63,881 nt of DNA, from the NCBI RefSeq assembly GCF_905196875.1, contig NZ_CAJJWO010000029.1, forward strand, positions 1 through 63,881, in the 5' to 3' direction. The position numbers and the translations under genes are program-made. Origin of the DNA: an uncultured Parabacteroides sp. (GTDB lineage: Bacteria; Bacteroidota; Bacteroidia; Bacteroidales; Tannerellaceae). The notes under the pieces were generated by a model that was not told the origin of the DNA, did not search any database, and worked only from the letters and a program-made list of their open reading frames with translations. This document shows positions 41,145 to 50,391 of this stretch, in pieces (position 1 is the stretch's first letter; each line of letters starts with the position of its first letter).

Positions 41145-42653
41145 ATGAAAAAGATAAAATATATAGTTGCTTCTTTCTTATTAATGGGAGCAATCACGGG
41201 TTGCGATGATTTTCTAACAGTATCGTCACCGGACCAATTGACTACCGATTCTTTTTGGCGTGACAAATCAGATGCGGAGGCAGGATTGGCTGCGGCTTAT
41301 TCCCAGTTGGAATCATTTACTGATACCTGGGGTTTTTCGGAAGTAAAATGGCCGGTGGAGGCATACCGCGAGGATATTGTTAATTTAGGTTCCGATGCAT
41401 TGAATTATCCGAACTGGGTAGAGTTGGCAAACTTTACTTATACAAATGGTAATTCCCAGTTCACCTATTATTGGCAGGATGCTTACAGAGGTGTAAACTA
41501 CTGTAATCAGGTTATAGAAAACGTGCCGAATATTCCGACCGAGAAGATAACGGAAGAAGAACGGAATACCATTTTGAATGAAGCCCATTTCCTACGTGGT
41601 TATTATCATATGAAACTTCTTTTGAACTGGAAAGAAATCGTTATTCGTGATGCTTATATTTCTTCAACGGACCAGTTGGATAAAGCATTGGCTACACGTG
41701 AAGAAACCTGGGATTTCATTATCGGCGAATTAACCAAGGCAACCGCACTGCCGGAAAGTCGTACTTCCGATCAGTTAGGACGTGCAACCAAAGGGGCTGC
41801 TTATGCTTATATCGGTTGGGCACATCTGACAAGAGCTTATGAAGAATCAGGTAATAAAGATTCAGAATTGAAAGCTGCCGTAGATGCTTTTAATAATGTG
41901 CAGGGTTATGATCTGGTGAAAGACTTCAAGTCGATGTTCGATGGAAGCAATAAAAACTCCAAAGAAGGTATTTTCGAATTGCAGATGTCGATGTCTGATG
42001 CAAACGGTGCATGGTATAAAACACAGCTTCACCGTTGGATCGGATGCTCCGAACTCTGGGGTTGGGATGAAATCCTTCCGAACACGATGTTGATGAATGA
42101 ATATATGAAAGAAGGCCAGATTGCAACGACAGGCCGTTACGACAGTCGTTTGTATGAAACTATTTTCTTCCAGTGCGATTATTTTAATGATCCGGAGGCC
42201 GGTCGTGTATACGGATATACTTACGATGATTGGTTTGATGGAAAGAACAAACCTGCATTCCGGAAGTTTATGCCGGTCGATTACGAAGGTATGGAAAACA
42301 ATTACTTTGCTCCGAACATTCCGTTGATGCGCTATTCAAACGTATTATTGATGAAAGCCGAAGCATTGAATGAACTGGGACAAACGGCTGAAGCCATTTC
42401 CCTGATCAATCAGGTTCGTGAACGGGCAGATATGCCGAATATGAAAGGCACATCACAAGCACAGGTTCGTGAACAGATTGAACACGAACGCATACTGGAA
42501 TTTCCACTGGAAAACTTCCGTTTTTATGACCTTCGTCGTTGGGGAAAGACACAGGAAGCCTTGAAGGCCGTAGGTCGTGATTTTAATCCGGAAAAGAATA
42601 GCTTCTATCCGATTCCTATCCAGGAAATAAACACAAATAATGCGCTTCATTGA
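41145..42653 (+). CDS. SusD/RagB-family surface glycan-binding lipoprotein
   Basis: A 502-residue lipoprotein. The signal ends in AITGC with Cys20 (MKKIKYIVASFLLMGAITGC), followed by DDFLTVSSPDQLTTDSFW as in SusD. The TPR-like scaffold and the C-terminal RERADMP...EIEHERILEFPLENFRFYDLRRWG (interrupted here) match the RagB/SusD family. Caps the SusC barrel at the cell surface. The gene ends 45 bp before a terminator. Confidence 0.96.
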   Translation: MKKIKYIVASFLLMGAITGCDDFLTVSSPDQLTTDSFWRDKSDAEAGLAAAYSQLESFTDTWGFSEVKWPVEAYREDIVNLGSDALNYPNWVELANFTYTNGNSQFTYYWQDAYRGVNYCNQVIENVPNIPTEKITEEERNTILNEAHFLRGYYHMKLLLNWKEIVIRDAYISSTDQLDKALATREETWDFIIGELTKATALPESRTSDQLGRATKGAAYAYIGWAHLTRAYEESGNKDSELKAAVDAFNNVQGYDLVKDFKSMFDGSNKNSKEGIFELQMSMSDANGAWYKTQLHRWIGCSELWGWDEILPNTMLMNEYMKEGQIATTGRYDSRLYETIFFQCDYFNDPEAGRVYGYTYDDWFDGKNKPAFRKFMPVDYEGMENNYFAPNIPLMRYSNVLLMKAEALNELGQTAEAISLINQVRERADMPNMKGTSQAQVREQIEHERILEFPLENFRFYDLRRWGKTQEALKAVGRDFNPEKNSFYPIPIQEINTNNALH

Positions 42654-42698
42654 TGAAAGCTTAACAAAAGTATCATAGACACAACTATTTCTATAACC

Positions 42699-42737
42699 GG
42701 GTGTCTCTTCGCCTCATGCGAGAGGCACCTTTTTTTA
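42699..42737 (+). terminator. Terminator between susD-like and GH2 genes
   Basis: GGTGTCTCTTCGC pairs with GCGAGAGGCACC (one G-U, one bulge) and is followed by seven T residues. It would favour high SusCD over enzyme expression from a shared promoter. Confidence 0.82.
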
Positions 42738-42752
42738 TAAAAACAATTTTGT

Positions 42753-45700
42753 ATGAAACATCTTTTTTATGCGGCCAGTGCGCTTTTGGTGAGTCTCGCT
42801 TTGCAAGCACAACCCAAAGAGTGGGAGGATCAACGGGTTAATCAGATCAACCGCGAACCGATACATGCTCATTTTATTCCTTATTCTTCTGAGAGAGGGG
42901 CTTTACAGAGGGATGCATCGAAAGAACAGCGCTATTCCCTGAACGGAACCTGGAAATTTCATTATGCTAAAAATCCAGCCAGTCGTCCGGTTACTTTCTA
43001 TGAAGAAGGTTACGATGTATCGGGCTGGAAAGATATAGAAGTGCCCGGTAGCTGGGAACTTCAGGGCTTTGATGCTCCCATTTATACAGATACACGTTAT
43101 CCGTTTCCGGCAGAGCCTCCTCATGTGCCGGCAGACTATAATCCGGTGGGTTCGTATGTAACGACTTTTACGGTTCCTGCTGATTTTAAGGGAAAGGATA
43201 TCCTATTGAACTTTGGAGGCGTGGAGTCAGCCTATTATTGTTGGCTGAATGGCCATTTTGTAGGGTATGCCGAGGACAGCCGTCTTCCTTCGGAATTTCT
43301 GATTAATAAATATTTGAAGTCGGGAGAAAACACACTGGCTGTTGAAGTGTACCGATATAGCGACGGTTCTTATCTGGAAGGGCAGGACTATTGGAAATAC
43401 AGTGGTATCGAGCGCGATGTAAGACTGATCGCCCGTCCGCAGGAACGTGTGAAAGACTTTGAAATATCTGCAGATCTGACCAATAATTACCAGGATGGTC
43501 TTCTGGATGTGAAAGTGACGCTGGACAACCGGAAGATCGGGAAAGGAACGGGCGTTCAACTCAAAGTGTTGGATGGAACAAAAGAAATAGCTTCCCGACA
43601 GTTTACCGCTAAAGCAAAAACAGACAGTATCTTCATCTTTACCGAACGTTTCCCCGGTGTAAAACATTGGACGGCAGAAACTCCCAATCTTTATTCGCTG
43701 GTAGTAAATACACTTGACAAGCAGGGTAGGGTGACAGAATCTTTTGTTCAGCGTTTTGGTTTCCGAAAAGTGGAGATGAAAAATGGCATGTTGCAGGTAA
43801 ACGGAACTCCGATACTGATAAAAGGCGTGAACCGTCATGAGCACGATATGCATAAAGGACGTTCCATTTCGGTGGAAAGTATGATAGAAGATATCCGCCT
43901 GATGAAACAGTTTAACATTAATGCCGTACGTACCTGTCATTACCCCAACTATGAAGAATGGTATGACCTTTGTAATGAATATGGTCTTTACCTGGTGGAT
44001 GAGGCGAATATCGAATCACATGGAATGGAAGCTCATCCCGATGGTACGCTTGCCAATATGGAAGGTTGGGATATTCCCTTTATGGAACGTATGGAACGCA
44101 TGGTGGAACGCGATAAAAATATCACAGCCATCATTACCTGGAGCTTGGGTAACGAGTCCGGATATGGAAAGCATTTTGAAACCTTGTATCATTGGACGAA
44201 AAAACGTGATGCCAGCCGCCCGGTTCAGTATGAAGGCGGAGGCGTAAAAGGGCTGTCCGATATTTATTGTCCGATGTATGGCCGTGTCTGGTTGTTGCGC
44301 CAATGGGTAAACCAACGCCAGCCTCGTCCACTTATCCTTTGCGAATATGCGCATGCGATGGGTAATAGTGTCGGAAACCTGAATGACTATTGGGATTTGA
44401 TTTATAAATACGATAATCTGCAGGGAGGTTTTATCTGGGACTGGGTGGACCAGACTTTTGCCATCAAAGATAAAAAAGGACACGATATTCAAGCCTATGG
44501 AGGTGATATGGGATTTGTAGGTATTGTGAACGACTCGAACTTTTGTGCCAATGGACTGGTTGCTGCCGATCGCAGTTTGCATCCGCATATTTGGGAGGTA
44601 AAGAAAATTTATCAGTATATGCATTTTGAGGGAGTGCCGTTTTCATCCGGTCTGATTAAAGTAACCAACCGTCACGACTTTGTATCTTCCGACGTTTATG
44701 ATTATGTATGGACTGTAAAAGCAGACGGGAAAACTCTTTATCAGGGCAAACTGGATGTCCCTGTTATTGCGCCGCATCAATCGGCAGAAGTTCCTGTCCG
44801 GATACCTACTATACAAGGTGAACCCGGTACTGAGTATTTTCTTCATATATCGGCTTTGACCAGAGAGGAAACACCTTTGGTTCCAAAAGGACATCTGGCC
44901 GCCTCGGAGCAGTGGAAATTACCAGTGGCCTCTTCATCGGTATCCGCACCGGTTTTGTCCGGGACTCTTTCTACTGTCGATGAGGCAGAGAATATAACGA
45001 TCAATGGAGCTTCTGTGTCGGTTACTTTTTCAAAGAAGAACGGTGAGATCACTAAATATATGATAGATGGAAACAACTACCTGAAAGAGGGACTTCGCCC
45101 GAACTTCTGGCGACCGCTTACAGATAACGATGTGGCGAATAAACTGGGTGATCGTAGTGAAACGTGGAAAAATGCCGGAAATGAATTGTCACTAAAAGCG
45201 TTCTCTACTGATATTGCTACCGATAAAAAGTCTGTTGTCGTGAAAGTTACCTATGATATGCCTCTTCAGGAATCATCCACCTCCGTAGTCTATACGGTTT
45301 ATGCTGATGGCATTATAAAGACTGCTTACTCTTTTGTCCCCGGCGACAAACAATTACCGGAAATACCCCGGGTAGGTATGCGTATGATACTGAAAGGCGA
45401 TTATGATCAGATGACCTGGTTTGGCCGTGGCCCGCAGGAAAACTACTGGGACCGTAAATCGGGAGCCGATATAGATTTGTATAAAGCCTCCGTTTGGGAA
45501 CAGTATCATCCTTATGTACGTGCGCAGGAAACAGCCAACAAGTCGGATGTCCGTTGGGTAGCCCTTCAGGATCAGGCAGGCAACGGTATCCTGGTTAAGT
45601 CCGGTTGTGAACCGTTGACCGTCAGTGCCTGGAATTTCCCTATGAAGGATATAGAATATATACCTTCCAGTATCCAGCATGTTCATGGGGGTAGCATTGA

Positions 45701-45884
45701 AAAGAAAGATATGGTTTGGCTTAATATCGACAGCAAGCAAATGGGTGTTGGCGGAGATAATACCTGGGGAGCCCAGACACATCCGGAATACACAATTACA
45801 CCTGTCAGACAAGAGTATAGTTTCTTTATTATTCCTGTTAATAAGCAAACAGACCTGATCAAAGTTTCTAAACTGAATAGATAA
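42753..45884 (+). CDS. Glycoside hydrolase family 2 beta-galactosidase
   Basis: A 1043-residue exported enzyme with a signal peptide (1-19, ending LQA). Domains in order: sugar-binding jelly roll, Ig-like domain, TIM barrel, second Ig-like region and a C-terminal Bgal_small-type domain. The acid/base glutamate is E468 in LGNESGYG, and the nucleophile is E531 in CEYAHAMGNS. Length and domain order match LacZ-type enzymes. Likely removes terminal beta-galactose from imported or surface glycans. It lies downstream of a terminator and has no clear own promoter. Confidence 0.93.
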   Translation: MKHLFYAASALLVSLALQAQPKEWEDQRVNQINREPIHAHFIPYSSERGALQRDASKEQRYSLNGTWKFHYAKNPASRPVTFYEEGYDVSGWKDIEVPGSWELQGFDAPIYTDTRYPFPAEPPHVPADYNPVGSYVTTFTVPADFKGKDILLNFGGVESAYYCWLNGHFVGYAEDSRLPSEFLINKYLKSGENTLAVEVYRYSDGSYLEGQDYWKYSGIERDVRLIARPQERVKDFEISADLTNNYQDGLLDVKVTLDNRKIGKGTGVQLKVLDGTKEIASRQFTAKAKTDSIFIFTERFPGVKHWTAETPNLYSLVVNTLDKQGRVTESFVQRFGFRKVEMKNGMLQVNGTPILIKGVNRHEHDMHKGRSISVESMIEDIRLMKQFNINAVRTCHYPNYEEWYDLCNEYGLYLVDEANIESHGMEAHPDGTLANMEGWDIPFMERMERMVERDKNITAIITWSLGNESGYGKHFETLYHWTKKRDASRPVQYEGGGVKGLSDIYCPMYGRVWLLRQWVNQRQPRPLILCEYAHAMGNSVGNLNDYWDLIYKYDNLQGGFIWDWVDQTFAIKDKKGHDIQAYGGDMGFVGIVNDSNFCANGLVAADRSLHPHIWEVKKIYQYMHFEGVPFSSGLIKVTNRHDFVSSDVYDYVWTVKADGKTLYQGKLDVPVIAPHQSAEVPVRIPTIQGEPGTEYFLHISALTREETPLVPKGHLAASEQWKLPVASSSVSAPVLSGTLSTVDEAENITINGASVSVTFSKKNGEITKYMIDGNNYLKEGLRPNFWRPLTDNDVANKLGDRSETWKNAGNELSLKAFSTDIATDKKSVVVKVTYDMPLQESSTSVVYTVYADGIIKTAYSFVPGDKQLPEIPRVGMRMILKGDYDQMTWFGRGPQENYWDRKSGADIDLYKASVWEQYHPYVRAQETANKSDVRWVALQDQAGNGILVKSGCEPLTVSAWNFPMKDIEYIPSSIQHVHGGSIEKKDMVWLNIDSKQMGVGGDNTWGAQTHPEYTITPVRQEYSFFIIPVNKQTDLIKVSKLNR

Positions 45885-45888
45885 ATTA

Positions 45889-45897
45889 GAAGGAGGC
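45889..45897 (+). promoter_or_regulatory. Strong Shine-Dalgarno before the GH63-like gene
   Basis: AGAAGGAGG lies 4-12 bp upstream of the ATG at 45902. Such a perfect site is uncommon in this phylum and suggests high or stop-start coupled translation, since the GH2 stop is 17 bp upstream. Confidence 0.6.
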
Positions 45898-45901
45898 TGA
45901 T

Positions 45902-47818
45902 ATGAAACACAAACTGTTGATTAGTGCTTTATTGATAGCTATCATCGGATGGGGCGGTTGCTCTGTGCAGCAGCCGGTATCATCCGGTACGGCTTACAAT
46001 TACAGTAACATTTTAGACATTCGTTATACGCCTGACTCAGCTTCGCGTTGCCGGGGTTGGTTTACGGATGCCGGTGCATGGTATGGATTTACTTTACCGC
46101 GGCAGGAACAATGGGTGAACGGCTTCTGCGGCCCTTTTCATCTGGATATGAATAAACGTCAGTGGCTTTCGGATGCTCTGGTAAAAGTCCGCTTCGACGG
46201 TGAAGATCCGGATGTCGTGTATACTCCGGACTCTGTCTCTTATTTTCCGGGTGAATTATATATGTCCTCTTCCTCTGAAACCGGACGGATAGAACAACGT
46301 TTGGTCTTTGTTGATAAATCTACGGCCCTGTTGACCTGTTCTTCCGATCAAAATACTTTGCTTCGTTTTGCCGGAGAGGTTCTTCCTGGTGATATTACTT
46401 GTACGACAGATAAGAACCGGGTTTTGCTGACCTGGCCTTCGGGTGAGGGAGTTGCTTTGACATTCAGTCCGGAAATGGGTATCCTGTCGTCTGAGAAAGG
46501 ATATGAAACTTTAACGCTTACTCCTGGTAAATCGAATGTTGTCATTTCTTTTTTTGAAAATGAAGCGTCCAGGCAGGCGGTATTGCATAGAGCTGCCGTT
46601 GTTCAGGCTTCTCCGGTAGAATATAGGGAGTCTACAGCTTCCCGTTGGGAAGGCTATCTGCAGAAAGTTCTTCGTCCCGACATGCCGGAAGTTTATAACA
46701 GGATAGCGGTTAAGGCAGTAGTCACTTTGATTGCCAACTGGCGGAGTGCACGTGGCGATTTATTTCATGATGGAGTCGTTCCCAGTCATGCTGTCGGCTA
46801 CTTTGTCGGATTTTGGGGATGGGACTCATGGAAACATGCAGTAGCCTTGGCTCGTTTTGCTCCTGACCTGGCAAAGGAGCAGGTACGTACTATGTTTGAT
46901 TATCAGACACCGGAAGGTATGATTATCGATTGTATTTATAGTGATGCCTCCGAGAATAATGCGCGAGACAGTAAGCCTCCTTTGGCAGTATGGGCTGTAG
47001 ATGAGATTTATAAAGCAACGGATGATACTGCTTTTGTAAAAGAGATGTATCCCAAATTACTTCATTATTATAAATGGTGGTTTACCCATCGCGACCATAA
47101 CAATAATGGTATATGTGAGTTTGGAGCCTGTGACGGAACCCTTGAAGCTGCTGCCTGGGAAAGCGGTATGGACAATGCGATCCGTTTCGACGACGCTGTT
47201 ATGGTAAAGAACAGCGATGGTGCATGGAGTATGGATCAGGAGTCTGTCGATCTGAATGCTTTTCTTGCACTCGAGCATCGCTTATTAGGTAAACTGGCAC
47301 CCATCGCCGGAGAAGTTTTTGAAGATCCTGACAGATCGGCGGAAATACGGGATTACTTTTTTGTTTCCGACTCCGGCTTCTTCTTTGATAAACGGTTGGA
47401 TGGTACATACGTTATGGAAGAAGGGACGGAAGCATGCATACCTTTGTGGACGGAGATCGCATCCCGGGAGCAGGCTGCTGCTGCCATGAAAATATTCAGC
47501 GATACCACGAAGTTCGCTACTTATATCCCTTTCCCTACGATTGCGGCAGACAATCCGAAGTTTATGCCGGCTGGTTATTGGCGGGGACCTATCTGGCTGG
47601 ATCAGGTCTACTTCGGAATATCCGGCATCCGTAAGTATGGATATAAAAAAGAAGCAGATGCTTTCACCGATCAGGTCTTTACCCGCTTGCAGGGACTAAA
47701 GGAAGATGCCCCTATTCATGAAAATTATGATACTCATAATGGAGCACGCCTGAAAGCTCCTCATTTCAGTTGGAGTTCGGCGCATTTGCTAATGCTGTAT
47801 GAAGAATATGGAAAGTAA
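45902..47818 (+). CDS. GH63/MGH1-like (alpha/alpha)6 glycoside hydrolase lipoprotein
   Basis: A 638-residue lipoprotein (signal ending GGC, Cys20). Residues 1-230 form a beta-sandwich-like region. From about 250 an (alpha/alpha)6 toroid is indicated by GFWGWDSWKHAVALA, DGTLEAAAWESGMDNA and PAGYWRGPIWLDQVYFG, which are typical of GH63, GH37 and related families; the aspartate in GWDSWKH is a likely acid residue. Probably hydrolyses an alpha-linked glucose or mannose, but the linkage is not defined by sequence. Confidence 0.82.
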   Translation: MKHKLLISALLIAIIGWGGCSVQQPVSSGTAYNYSNILDIRYTPDSASRCRGWFTDAGAWYGFTLPRQEQWVNGFCGPFHLDMNKRQWLSDALVKVRFDGEDPDVVYTPDSVSYFPGELYMSSSSETGRIEQRLVFVDKSTALLTCSSDQNTLLRFAGEVLPGDITCTTDKNRVLLTWPSGEGVALTFSPEMGILSSEKGYETLTLTPGKSNVVISFFENEASRQAVLHRAAVVQASPVEYRESTASRWEGYLQKVLRPDMPEVYNRIAVKAVVTLIANWRSARGDLFHDGVVPSHAVGYFVGFWGWDSWKHAVALARFAPDLAKEQVRTMFDYQTPEGMIIDCIYSDASENNARDSKPPLAVWAVDEIYKATDDTAFVKEMYPKLLHYYKWWFTHRDHNNNGICEFGACDGTLEAAAWESGMDNAIRFDDAVMVKNSDGAWSMDQESVDLNAFLALEHRLLGKLAPIAGEVFEDPDRSAEIRDYFFVSDSGFFFDKRLDGTYVMEEGTEACIPLWTEIASREQAAAAMKIFSDTTKFATYIPFPTIAADNPKFMPAGYWRGPIWLDQVYFGISGIRKYGYKKEADAFTDQVFTRLQGLKEDAPIHENYDTHNGARLKAPHFSWSSAHLLMLYEEYGK

Positions 47819-47840
47819 GATATAATGTATAAAGAAGAAA

Positions 47841-47870
47841 AAGCTGTCTCATTATGAGGTGGCTTTTTTT
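47841..47870 (+). terminator. Terminator after the GH63-like gene
   Basis: AGCTGTCTC pairs with GAGGTGGCT through several G-U pairs and is followed by a T-run. The stem is weak. Confidence 0.6.
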
Positions 47871-47879
47871 ATGAAATAG

Positions 47880-47887
47880 TATCTTTG
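47880..47887 (+). promoter_or_regulatory. -7 box for the GH92 gene
   Basis: TATCTTTG matches TAnnTTTG, 31 bp before the ATG at 47919. With the terminator just upstream, it suggests a separate transcript for GH92. Confidence 0.7.
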
Positions 47888-47918
47888 CTTCCGTTCTTAA
47901 TCTTTAATCAATAATAAT

Positions 47919-50240
47919 ATGGTGAAAATAGTTCGTTTGTGTTTGGTGGTTCTCTGTGTCATTTCATCTTCCTGCAAGTCTGTGAAAGATCAGCCAGAAG
48001 AGTATCCTCTTTCCTTTTATGTAAACCCGTTTATCGGAGCTTCGACCAGTATGGAGGCGGGAGGTTCATATCATGGTTTGGGTAAGACCTTTCCGGGGGC
48101 AACCTCTCCGTTCGGTATGGTCCAGCTCAGTCCTAATACGATTACCGGAGGCGATAACGGGTCCGGTTATAGTGATGAACATACTTCTATTGAAGGTTTT
48201 GCTTTTACACAAATGAGTGGGATCGGCTGGTATGGCGATCTGGGGAATCTACTGGTAATGCCGACAGTCGGTAAGTTACATACTTTTTCGGGTACGCTGG
48301 AAGATCCGGATAACGGTTATCGTTCCCGGTATGATAAAGCATCGGAGAAGGCTTCTGCCGGTTATTATTCTGTAATGCTTACCGATTATCAGATAAAAGC
48401 GGAAGCTACGGCCCTCCCTCATAGCGGTATGTTGCGTTTTACATTCCCGGAGAGTAAAGAGGCTCGTATACAAATAGACCTGGCACGCAGGGTAGGAGGA
48501 ACTTCCACCTGGCAAGCGGTCGAAGTGATCAATGACCATACGATCAGGGGCGAAATGAAATGTCCTCCTGAAGGCGGAGGTTGGGGGAATGGTGCAGGAA
48601 AATCGGATTACACAGTCTATTTCTATGCTGAATTTTCCCGTCCTTTCCGGTCGCATGGCGTATGGTCGGCTGATATTCCCGACGATTGGACGCGTAAACG
48701 GGAGGACATCGAGAGCGAACGTTATCATGAAGTTGTCCGGAATGCCCGCGTTATTCCTGATGTGAAGTCGTTGACCGGAAAGCATTTGGGTTTTTATGCC
48801 GAATTCGATACCGATGCGGGCGAACAAATCCTCATGAAAAGCGGGATCTCTTTTACCAGTATGAAGAATGCGGAAGAGAATCTGCATTCAGAAATGAATG
48901 CCTGGGAGTTTGACGCAACACTGGCTGACTGTCGCCGGTTATGGGACGATGCTCTGTCCAAAATAACTGTGACCGGAGGAACGGAGGAGGAAAAACATAT
49001 CTTTTATACTGCTCTTTACCATACTATGATCGACCCGAGGATTTGCAGTGATGTGAACGGGGAATATATGGGAGCAGACAAGCAGGTGCATATGACGGAT
49101 CAATTCACTAAACGGACTATTTTCAGTGGATGGGATGTTTTCCGTAGCCAGATGCCTTTGCAAACCATTATTAATCCCACCCTGATCAATGACCAGATCA
49201 ACTCGTTGGTGGAGATTGCCGATCAGAGCGGGAACGAATATCTGGAGCGATGGGAATTGTTGAATGCCTATTCCGGTTGTATGTTGGGAAATCCGGCTCT
49301 GTCCGTTTTGTGTGACGCCTATTCAAAAGGAATCCGTTCTTATGATATAGATAAGGCTTATCGTTATGCTTTGAATACTTCCCGGTTGTTTGGTAATAAC
49401 GAAGAAGGATATACGCCGGGGTCTATCTCTCATACATTGGAATATGCATACAATGATTGGTGTATGGCCCGTCTGGCTGAGTGGTTGGACAAGGATACCG
49501 ATAAGGAATATTTCGACCGCAGAGCTATGACCTATTCTACAATCTATGATACCGATTATGGTTGGTTCAGGCCACGTAATGATAAAGGTGAATTCCAGCC
49601 TTTACCCGAAGAGGGAAGATTGGCGGAAGGATATGGTTGTACGGAGAGTAACGCATACCAGCAGGGTTGGTTTATTCCACACGATGTGGAAGGCATGGTT
49701 CAAATGATGGGCGGCCGTGAAAAAGTGCTGGCCGATCTGACGGATATGTTTGAACAGACTCCCGAAGGTTACCTATGGAATCAATATTATAACCATGCCA
49801 ATGAACCGGTTCACCATGTGCCGTTCCTGTTTAACCGCCTGGGTGCTCCCGAGCTTACCCAGAAATGGACACGGGATATCTGCCGGAATGCTTATAAAAA
49901 TTCAGTGCTGGGATTGGTCGGTAATGAGGATGTAGGACAGATGTCGGCTTGGTATGTATTGGCGGCTAGTGGATTACATCCGGTTTGTCCAGGAGATCAG
50001 CGGTATGAACTGACGAGTCCGGTATTTGAGAAGATCGTCTTCAATTTAGACCCGGACTATGCTGAGGGAAAAACATTTGTGATTGAAGCTCGCAATAATA
50101 GCCCTGAAAATATATATGTCCAGCAGGCTACTTTAAATGGAAATCCTTACGATAAATGTTATCTGATGCATGCCGACCTGATGAAGGGCGGAACGTTGGT
50201 ATTGCAGATGGGGGCAAAGCCTTCGGATTGGGGAAAATGA
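47919..50240 (+). CDS. Glycoside hydrolase family 92 alpha-mannosidase
   Basis: A 773-residue lipoprotein (signal ending SSSC, Cys19). GH92 features are in order: PFIGASTSMEAGG, FTQMSGIGWYGDLGNLLVMP, the catalytic-domain DPRICSDVNGEYMG and FSGWDVFRSQMPL, and FGLVGNEDVGQMSAWYVLAASG-type C-terminal segment (LVGNEDVGQMSAWYVL here). GH92 enzymes are calcium-dependent exo-alpha-mannosidases, mostly alpha-1,2. Together with the GH2 beta-galactosidase and GH63-like enzyme it points to a mannose- and galactose-containing glycan such as an N-glycan or yeast-like mannan. This substrate is inference. Confidence 0.94.
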   Translation: MVKIVRLCLVVLCVISSSCKSVKDQPEEYPLSFYVNPFIGASTSMEAGGSYHGLGKTFPGATSPFGMVQLSPNTITGGDNGSGYSDEHTSIEGFAFTQMSGIGWYGDLGNLLVMPTVGKLHTFSGTLEDPDNGYRSRYDKASEKASAGYYSVMLTDYQIKAEATALPHSGMLRFTFPESKEARIQIDLARRVGGTSTWQAVEVINDHTIRGEMKCPPEGGGWGNGAGKSDYTVYFYAEFSRPFRSHGVWSADIPDDWTRKREDIESERYHEVVRNARVIPDVKSLTGKHLGFYAEFDTDAGEQILMKSGISFTSMKNAEENLHSEMNAWEFDATLADCRRLWDDALSKITVTGGTEEEKHIFYTALYHTMIDPRICSDVNGEYMGADKQVHMTDQFTKRTIFSGWDVFRSQMPLQTIINPTLINDQINSLVEIADQSGNEYLERWELLNAYSGCMLGNPALSVLCDAYSKGIRSYDIDKAYRYALNTSRLFGNNEEGYTPGSISHTLEYAYNDWCMARLAEWLDKDTDKEYFDRRAMTYSTIYDTDYGWFRPRNDKGEFQPLPEEGRLAEGYGCTESNAYQQGWFIPHDVEGMVQMMGGREKVLADLTDMFEQTPEGYLWNQYYNHANEPVHHVPFLFNRLGAPELTQKWTRDICRNAYKNSVLGLVGNEDVGQMSAWYVLAASGLHPVCPGDQRYELTSPVFEKIVFNLDPDYAEGKTFVIEARNNSPENIYVQQATLNGNPYDKCYLMHADLMKGGTLVLQMGAKPSDWGK

Positions 50241-50330
50241 GACAAAGACTTCAGCCGTTACTGGCTGGTCTCATCATAAACAAGGGTGGAGTATTTGTGG
50301 AAACAAGGAACCTGGATAAGAAGTAAAAAT

Positions 50331-50369
50331 AACCCCGACAGTGACCAATAATCTGCCGGGGTTGTTTTT
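50331..50369. terminator. Bidirectional terminator between GH92 and peptidase genes
   Basis: AACCCCG (50331-50337) pairs with CGGGGTT (50357-50363). T-runs flank it on both strands, so it can end both convergent genes. Confidence 0.85.
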
Positions 50370-50391
50370 CTCCGTATTTTCAATACAATTC

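Noticed and set aside
43227..43940. A 237-codon minus-strand frame
   Set aside because: Antisense to the beta-galactosidase; the same applies to similar frames over mutB (17585-18109) and GH92 (48276-48887).
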